Of a DNA stretch of 52,720 nt, positions 48,017 to 52,720 are shown one piece after another. The DNA is from Pseudomonas sp. MYb185 (lineage in GTDB: Bacteria; Pseudomonadota; Gammaproteobacteria; Pseudomonadales; Pseudomonadaceae): NCBI RefSeq assembly GCF_002979975.1, contig NZ_PCQD01000017.1, positions 1-52,720 on the forward strand. The letters are read 5' to 3'. Position numbers and translations under genes: made by a program. The first letter of the stretch is position 1. The number at the start of each line of letters is the position of its first letter. The notes below the pieces were generated by a model. The model saw nothing but the letters and a program-made list of their open reading frames with translations, had not been told where the DNA came from and ran no database searches.

Positions 48017-48217
48017 TTACTGGTCCAGATCCATGCCGGATCCGGGTGCTGGCGTGGTTTCGTTGGTATCGGCCGGGATACCCGGCTGCGGCATGTTGTT
48101 CTGTGGTTCTGCCGAAGGTGGCATGGCGTCGCCCTCATCGATACGGTCGCCCTCATCCGGACCGCAGCCGGCAAGCATCAAGGCAAAGGCGGGCACCAGC
48201 AAGTACGTCAGTCGCAT
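48017..48217 (-). CDS. Small acidic lipoprotein, function unknown
   Basis: A 66-residue lipoprotein. Signal MRLTYLLVPAFALMLAGC ends in a good lipobox (LAGC, C18); the rest is acidic and proline-rich, ending PGSGMDLDQ, and likely disordered. AAGGA stands 9 nt before the ATG. It lies 150 bp upstream of the 5'-nucleotidase on the same strand. No family function is known to me. Confidence 0.78.
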   Translation of the reverse strand: MRLTYLLVPAFALMLAGCGPDEGDRIDEGDAMPPSAEPQNNMPQPGIPADTNETTPAPGSGMDLDQ

Positions 48218-48391
48218 ACAAAGATTCCTTATAAGTAAGTTGCCCGAATTTTGACAGGAACGACTGGATTTAGTGCCGCTTGCAGTCCGCTGGATATTAC
48301 CCTCTGCGCCAAGCTGGCCGGTTGACTGCCGGCTCGGCGCTTACATCGGACAAGGAAACCGTGATGGCACCTGGGTTGCCCCCAGAAACAA

Positions 48392-48416
48392 CAAAGCCCC
48401 GAAATACGGGGCTTTG
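48392..48416 (-). terminator. Terminator of tRNA-Ser
   Basis: A 10-bp perfect stem (CAAAGCCCCG and its complement) around a 5-nt loop, followed on the minus strand by TTGTTTC. It lies 11 nt past the tRNA. Confidence 0.85.
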
Positions 48417-48427
48417 AGAATAGGAAG

Positions 48428-48517
48428 TGGCGGAGGGACAGGGATTCGAACCCTGGGAAGGCTTTCACCTTCGCCGGTTTTCAAGACCGGTGCATTCAAC
48501 CGCTCTGCCATCCCTCC
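48428..48517 (-). tRNA. tRNA-Ser (UGA)
   Basis: A 90-nt tRNA with encoded CCA and a long variable arm. The acceptor GGAGGGA pairs with TCCCTCC; anticodon loop CTTGAAA gives TGA; T loop GTTCGAATC. Confidence 0.96.
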
Positions 48518-48676
48518 ACGGCGGGCAATACTACCGGAAACTCCTGCGCAGTCAATGGATTAATGACGCATCAGGTAACGTTTTTTCCAATTGCCGGTTT
48601 TGATCACCAAGGGTTAGCAGGTATGATCTGGAATCAGAAAGGATCGTCCGTATTGCAACCACTGGAGCCATGAACC

Positions 48677-49348
48677 ATGCAAATGCAAGAACGCCATAAT
48701 ACGCTGCAACATGCCGGTGTGAGCGAAGCCGAAGTCAGCAAGTTGTTTCGCAACACCTACTCTCTGCTGGCCATGACCCTGGCATTCAGTGCCCTGGTCG
48801 CATTCGTGTCGATGAGTCTGAACCTGCCTCGTCCCGGCCTGATCGTCACGCTGGTGGGCTTTTATGGGCTGCTGTTCGGTATCCACAAGACCCGCAACTC
48901 GGGCTGGGGCCTGGTACTGGCTTTCGCCCTGACCGGCTTCATGGGCTATACCCTAGGCCCGTTGCTGAATTACTACCTCTCATTGAATAATGGCGGCCAG
49001 CTGGTCAGCATGGCTCTGGGCATGACCGCCATGGTGTTCTTCGGCCTATCCGCCTATGCGATTCTGACCCGCAAGGACTTCAGCTTCCTGTCCGGCTTCA
49101 TCATGGCCGGCTTCGTCGTTCTGCTATGCGCGGTGGTAGCCAGCTTCTTCGTTCAGATGAGCGGTCTGCACCTGGCCATTTCCGCAGGCTTTGTATTGTT
49201 TTCCTCAGCGGTCATTCTGTATCAGACCAGTGCCATCATCCATGGCGGCGAAGACAACTACATCATGGCCACCATCACCCTGTTCGTGTCGATCTACAAT
49301 CTGTTCCTGAGCCTGCTGCAACTGCTCGGTGTTTTCAGCAACGACTGA
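48677..49348 (+). CDS. Bax inhibitor-1/YccA family membrane protein
   Basis: A 223-residue inner membrane protein with seven helices and the BI-1 ending (YNLFLSLLQLLGVFSND). The region IIHGGEDNYIMATITLFVSIYN is the family signature. In Escherichia coli, YccA modulates the FtsH protease; a like role is inferred. The start at 48677 has GGAG 9 nt upstream; a second ATG two codons later is possible. It stands upstream of the tus genes, with a terminator between. Confidence 0.93.
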   Translation: MQMQERHNTLQHAGVSEAEVSKLFRNTYSLLAMTLAFSALVAFVSMSLNLPRPGLIVTLVGFYGLLFGIHKTRNSGWGLVLAFALTGFMGYTLGPLLNYYLSLNNGGQLVSMALGMTAMVFFGLSAYAILTRKDFSFLSGFIMAGFVVLLCAVVASFFVQMSGLHLAISAGFVLFSSAVILYQTSAIIHGGEDNYIMATITLFVSIYNLFLSLLQLLGVFSND

Positions 49349-49371
49349 CTCAGCGGTATTGGTTATACTCC

Positions 49372-49406
49372 GGAGGCTCGTCACATGGCGGGCCTCCCCT
49401 GTTTTT
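49372..49406 (+). terminator. Terminator after the BI-1 gene
   Basis: Stem GGAGGC/GCCTCC with a 14-nt loop, then five T within 9 nt. It lies just before tusD, so the tus genes probably have some independent expression, or the terminator is leaky. Confidence 0.6.
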
Positions 49407-49419
49407 ACTGGTCAAATCC

Positions 49420-49809
49420 ATGAATTTTGCCATCGCCCTGTTAGCCGGACCGCAAGACCCAGCGGCCCGAAGTGCGCTTGAGTTCGCCCGCGCCGTGCTG
49501 TCTTCCGGCCACCAGATCAGCCGCCTGTTCTTCTATCGTGATGCAGTGCATCTGGCCTCACAACTGGGCGTACAACCCCAGGATGAAAGCGACATCGCCG
49601 CCGAATGGCGTCAGTTCATCGCCGAGCATCAGCTTGATGCAGTGGTGTGCATCGCTGCTGCGCTGCGCCGCGGGGTTCTCGACGAGGCAGAGGCCAGGCG
49701 CTGGAGTCGGCCGGTAGCCAATATCTCTGCCCCCTGGGCGTTGTCCGGCCTCGGCCAATGGGTCGATGCCCTGCAGAGCGCTGACCGCGCCGTCACCTTT
49801 GGGACCTGA
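49420..49809 (+). CDS. tusD: Sulfur relay protein TusD
   Basis: A 129-residue member of the TusBCD complex that passes sulfur from TusA to TusE for 2-thiouridine in tRNA. The persulfide-carrying cysteine is C77 (VVCIAAALRRGV), matching C78 of Escherichia coli. The frame is open far upstream, but the family starts at MNFAIALLAGP. The start lies 13 nt after the T run of the terminator. Confidence 0.94.
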   Translation: MNFAIALLAGPQDPAARSALEFARAVLSSGHQISRLFFYRDAVHLASQLGVQPQDESDIAAEWRQFIAEHQLDAVVCIAAALRRGVLDEAEARRWSRPVANISAPWALSGLGQWVDALQSADRAVTFGT

Positions 49810-49810
49810 C

Positions 49811-50164
49811 ATGAAAAGCCTGTTGATCATCAGCCGCCACCCACCAGCACGCCAACCAGCGCGAGAAGCGCTGGATGTCGCGCTCGCTGCCGCGGCCTTT
49901 GGTGTGCCCTGCGGCATTCTGTTCATGGACGATGGCGTATTCCAGTTGATGAAAGGTCAGGATGCCGCCCAGATCAAGCAGAAGTCCCTGGCCGCCAACC
50001 TCCAGGCTCTACCCCTGTTCGGGGTCGAGGATGTCCTGGTGTGCCAGCATTCCCTTGGCGAACGGGGCCTGCAGGCGAATCAATGCATGCTGGATGCCCA
50101 AGTGGTCAATAATGCGGAGATCGCCACCTTGCTCGAACACTATGATCAGATCGTTACGCTCTGA
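49811..50164 (+). CDS. tusC: Sulfur relay protein TusC
   Basis: A 117-residue DsrF-like subunit of TusBCD. It shows the family start (MKSLLIISRHPPA), FGVPCGILFMDDGVFQLM and VVNNAEIATLLEHYDQIVTL at the end. The start is one base after the tusD stop, and tusB follows after 12 bp. Confidence 0.94.
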   Translation: MKSLLIISRHPPARQPAREALDVALAAAAFGVPCGILFMDDGVFQLMKGQDAAQIKQKSLAANLQALPLFGVEDVLVCQHSLGERGLQANQCMLDAQVVNNAEIATLLEHYDQIVTL

Positions 50165-50176
50165 ACTACAGGACGG

Positions 50177-50485
50177 ATGACCACCATGCTGCATATCCTG
50201 CGTCACTCCCCCCACTCCGAATCGCGCTTCGCCAGTTGCCTGCGCGCTGTCAATGCCAACCAGAGCCTGCTGCTGATCGAGGATGCCGTGTATGGCCTGC
50301 TGCCTGGCACCAGCACGCGCAACGCCTTGGAGTACCTTCCGGCCAGCGTGAACCTGTATGCCATGGAAGCCGATCTGCAGGCACGTGGCCTGGCCCTGGA
50401 TGACCTGTCTTCGCGTATCAGGGTGGTCAACTACGCCATGATGGTGGCGCTCTGCGCAGAACATGCCAAGGTGGTGAGCTGGTGA
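50177..50485 (+). CDS. tusB: Sulfur relay protein TusB
   Basis: A 102-residue DsrH-like subunit of TusBCD (MLHILRHSPHS, LLLIEDAVYGLL, VNYAMMVALCAEHAKVVSW). Two starts are close: 50177 (MTTMLHIL) behind AGGA at a short 3-nt spacing, and 50186 (MLHIL). I chose the first by likeness to related proteins as I recall them. Its end overlaps tusE by GTGA. Confidence 0.92.
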   Translation: MTTMLHILRHSPHSESRFASCLRAVNANQSLLLIEDAVYGLLPGTSTRNALEYLPASVNLYAMEADLQARGLALDDLSSRIRVVNYAMMVALCAEHAKVVSW

Positions 50486-50817
50486 ATACGCTGAAGGTGG
50501 ACGGCCGGGATATCGAACTGGATGATGACGGTTTTCTGCTCGACCTGGCCGACTGGTCCGATGCCGTCGCCATCGCCCTGGCCGAGCAGGAAGGGCTGAG
50601 CTTGAATGAGGCGCACTTCGAGGTAATCCATGCCCTGCGCCAGTTCCACGCCCAATACCAGTTGTCGCCGGCCATGCGCCCCCTGGTGAAATATATCGGT
50701 CAGCAACTCGGCAAGGACAAGGGCAGCAGCCTGTACCTCCTTTCACTGTTTCCAGGCAGCCCGGCCAAACTTGCCAGCAAGCTGGCCGGGCTGCCCAAAC
50801 CTGACAACTGCCTCTAA
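50482..50817 (+). CDS. tusE: TusE/DsrC sulfur carrier
   Basis: A 111-residue DsrC-fold protein that takes sulfur from TusBCD and hands it to MnmA for tRNA 2-thiolation. The acceptor cysteine is C110, the next-to-last residue (PDNCL), as the family requires. The start is GTG, overlapping the tusB stop. Confidence 0.95.
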   Translation: MNTLKVDGRDIELDDDGFLLDLADWSDAVAIALAEQEGLSLNEAHFEVIHALRQFHAQYQLSPAMRPLVKYIGQQLGKDKGSSLYLLSLFPGSPAKLASKLAGLPKPDNCL

Positions 50818-50838
50818 TAACATGACTCACAGGTTGCC

Positions 50839-52278
50839 ATGGACTACGTGCACAGCATTCTCGGCTGGACTTTCGCGGGGTTTTACTGGCTGCTGACCGC
50901 CTCGGTCACCATCCGCATCATCGCTCTGCGCCGCCCGGTCAGCGTGACACTGGCCTGGTTGCTGATCATCTACATCCTCCCCATTGTCGGCGCGGCCCTG
51001 TATCTGCTCATCGGCGAACTGAATCTGGGGCGCAAGCGTGCCGCACGATCAGGCGAAATGGTCGAACCCTATCTGACCAACCTGACCACCAAGTTCCAGG
51101 ACAACAGCTGTCCACTTCCCGGTGGCGACCTGAGCCTGGCGATCAACCGGCTGATGACCACTCAGGTAGGCATCGGCGCGCTGAACTACGGTGAACTGGA
51201 GGTGCTCAACGCACCCCAGCAGATATTCGAACGGTTGATCGAGGATATCCGCAACGCCAGGCAGAGCGTGGTGCTGGAAACCTACATATGGCACCCCGGT
51301 GGGCTGGTGGACCAGCTTACCGCCGAGCTGATCGCAGCCAGGCAGCGCGGGGTTACCGTCAAGCTACTGATCGACCATGCTGGCAGCCGCCGCTTTTTCC
51401 GTTCAGCCTGGTGCAAATCCATGCGTGAGGAAGGCATCCAGGTTGTTGCCGCCCTGCCCGTGCGATTGTTTCGGGCACTCGCACAACGCATCGACCTGCG
51501 GTTGCATCGCAAGCTATTGGTGATCGACGACCAGATAGCCTATACCGGGTCGATGAACATGGCGGATCCCGCCTACTTCAAGGTCGAAGCCCAGGTTGGC
51601 CAATGGGTCGATATGATGCTCCGCCTGGAAGGTGAAGCTGCCGCAGGGCTGGCGAAGGTGTTCGCCTGGGACTGGGAAGTGGAAACGGGTGAACGCTGTT
51701 TTCCCAGCGTCATCGAGCCCTCCGGCCTGCCGCGCCATTGGCTGTCGATCATCCCTTCCGGCCCAGGCCTGGGTGACCTCATCAACCAGACGGTGCTAGC
51801 CAGCATCTACCGCGCGAATAAGAGCATCACCATCAGTACGCCCTACTTCGTACCATCGGAATCGGTGCTGGAAGCCCTGTGTCAGGCCGCCAATCGCGGG
51901 GTTCAGGTCAAGCTGCTGCTACCACGCAAGAACGATTCGCTGATGGTCGGCTGGGCCAGCCGCTCCTATTTCGATCTGCTGCAGGAGTCCGGGGTACAGA
52001 TTCTGCTGTTTGATGGCGGCCTGCTGCATACCAAGGCCATGTTGATGGATGATCAACTGGCCCTGGTGGGCAGTGTCAACCTGGATATCCGCAGCTTCCA
52101 GCTCAATTTCGAGCTCACCGTGGCGCTGTTCACCCCTGAAAGCTGCACTGCTATTGGCGAACTGCTACGCAGCTACGAAGCCGGTAGTGAGCTTCTCCAG
52201 CCAGAGCGCTGGGCCCAGCGCAGCAAGCCTGCCCGGGTGCTGGAGCGGTTGATGTTCTTCATGAGCCCACTGCTCTAA
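50839..52278 (+). CDS. cls: Cardiolipin synthase (ClsA-type)
   Basis: A 479-residue membrane enzyme that joins two phosphatidylglycerol molecules into cardiolipin. Two N-terminal helices (about 5-28 and 37-58) anchor it. It has two phospholipase-D HKD motifs: HRKLLVID (H223, K225, D230) and HTKAMLMD (H397, K399, D404), each followed by GSxN. The ribosome site is weak. It lies 21 bp after tusE but belongs to another pathway. The nearest path partner in the window is pgsA at 34409. Confidence 0.94.
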   Translation: MDYVHSILGWTFAGFYWLLTASVTIRIIALRRPVSVTLAWLLIIYILPIVGAALYLLIGELNLGRKRAARSGEMVEPYLTNLTTKFQDNSCPLPGGDLSLAINRLMTTQVGIGALNYGELEVLNAPQQIFERLIEDIRNARQSVVLETYIWHPGGLVDQLTAELIAARQRGVTVKLLIDHAGSRRFFRSAWCKSMREEGIQVVAALPVRLFRALAQRIDLRLHRKLLVIDDQIAYTGSMNMADPAYFKVEAQVGQWVDMMLRLEGEAAAGLAKVFAWDWEVETGERCFPSVIEPSGLPRHWLSIIPSGPGLGDLINQTVLASIYRANKSITISTPYFVPSESVLEALCQAANRGVQVKLLLPRKNDSLMVGWASRSYFDLLQESGVQILLFDGGLLHTKAMLMDDQLALVGSVNLDIRSFQLNFELTVALFTPESCTAIGELLRSYEAGSELLQPERWAQRSKPARVLERLMFFMSPLL

Positions 52279-52594
52279 GCCGGCGCTCACCGTCACGACC
52301 AGCACTCTCTAGTAGTTCCTCAGCTGGGCCTCTCCAGCGCGGGGTGTGGCGCACCTGTGCCATGCTTGATATCTTGAGCGCGTTATCGAGTTCCACTCCT
52401 TACTCAGGCTCACCACAGGCGTACTCCCATCGTGGAGTGTAGTGCGCCAAGTCCGAATTCGGGATCGACACAGGGATGTACTGCCGCGCCAGGCGTAGCG
52501 CAGGCGCGCTACACCCCGCTTACCGCTCCCGGGTTGTCGAGCGCCTGTGACCTGCTCGACGACGGCGGTGCTGGCAGGACACATTGGGAGCCCA
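52279..52594. other. Gap before the rRNA operon, rich in dyads
   Basis: No gene could be supported in these 316 bp. It holds at least two perfect dyads: GTAGCGC-AGGC-GCGCTAC (52495-52512) and GTCGAGC with GCTCGAC (52536-52560), plus an imperfect one near 52345. The first resembles the style of REP elements in Pseudomonas (GC-rich loop of about 20 nt), but I cannot show other copies. Confidence 0.5.
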
Positions 52595-52632
52595 GAAAAG
52601 ACAAAACCCCGATCAGTATTCTGATCGGGGTT
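52595..52632 (-). terminator. Terminator of the rRNA operon
   Basis: A 12-bp perfect stem (AACCCCGATCAG/CTGATCGGGGTT) with a 4-nt loop, followed on the minus strand by T-rich sequence (TTTTGTCTTTTC). It lies 12 nt past the 5S rRNA. Confidence 0.92.
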
Positions 52633-52643
52633 CTGCGTTTAGC

Positions 52644-52720
52644 GCTTGACGATGACCTACTCTCACATGGGGAAGCCCCACACTACCATCGGCGATGCAT
52701 CGTTTCACTGCTGAGTTCGG
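52644..52720 (-). rRNA. rrf: 5S ribosomal RNA, 3' part (cut by window edge)
   Basis: The complement reads as the 3' two thirds of a Pseudomonas-type 5S rRNA, with the CCGAACTCAG start, GATGCATCGCCGATGGTAG and the closing GTCATCGTCAAGC strand. The 5' part, and presumably 23S and 16S rRNA, lie beyond the right edge. The operon is transcribed leftwards, toward the cls gene. Confidence 0.95.

Noticed and set aside
48006..48026. GGACCA/TGGTCC hairpin at the end of the small lipoprotein gene as terminator
   Set aside because: Only 6 bp with a 9-nt loop and no T run; too weak to call.
48273..48563. Plus-strand frame across tRNA-Ser
   Set aside because: The tRNA explains the sequence.
52309..52584. 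Minus-strand frame of 91 codons before the rRNA operon
   Set aside because: Overlaps several dyads, no ribosome site, no protein likeness.

Overview
The window looks like chromosomal DNA of a gammaproteobacterium of the Pseudomonadaceae. The signs are a GC-rich sequence, a complete nuoA-N operon with fused nuoCD, the gacA-uvrC-pgsA-tRNA order, DUF2388, tusDCBE, and an imelysin iron operon under Fur-like boxes. A Halopseudomonas-like lineage is a guess from general gene content and was not tested. No phage, insertion sequence, CRISPR array or plasmid function was seen. Most of the window is core genome.

Layout. 1-4761 (minus strand): start of an unrecognised secreted protein, then gabD - yeaD-like mutarotase - exaC-like aldehyde dehydrogenase, and dodecin. 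5040-10175 (plus): an iron operon (lipoprotein imelysin, di-haem DUF1111 protein, second imelysin, Tat-exported DUF1513 protein) behind a sigma70-like promoter and two Fur-like boxes. 10203-14371: PilZ protein, periplasmic copper chaperone, glutathione reductase, MASE2-GGDEF cyclase, hemerythrin. 14546-29436: the 13-gene NADH dehydrogenase I operon, closed by a 15-bp perfect hairpin. 29580-32179: DUF2388 protein, a two-domain putative protease (HExxH half plus DUF4105 half), and a small proline-rich protein. 32378-34347: tRNA-Leu on the plus strand, DoxX and EamA genes, then tRNA-Cys and tRNA-Gly on the minus strand. 34409-37489: pgsA, uvrC, gacA. 37588-45842: a short-chain acid module with prpE, a divergent cNMP/CBS/DUF294 regulator coupled to a DEDDh exonuclease, FadL, and a DUF4212 plus sodium:solute symporter pair. 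46002-48517: lipoprotein 5'-nucleotidase, small lipoprotein, tRNA-Ser. 48677-52278: Bax-inhibitor-1 protein, tusDCBE, cardiolipin synthase. 52644-52720: 3' part of a minus-strand 5S rRNA, so an rRNA operon lies beyond the right edge.

How the genes work together. Imported acids and aldehydes (FadL, SSS symporter, PrpE, ExaC, GabD) feed central metabolism, and complex I oxidises the resulting NADH. Two of these leaders carry Crc/Hfq-type CA motifs next to the Shine-Dalgarno sequence, which suggests catabolite repression. Repeats in the divergent prpE/DUF294 promoter suggest a shared, unidentified regulator.

The least explained items are the two-protease-like DUF4105 protein with its DUF2388 neighbour, the second imelysin that lacks the motif histidine, the DUF294/exonuclease pair, and the putative operators upstream of prpE/DUF294, fadL and the GGDEF gene. 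I did not find a clearly new multi-gene system.
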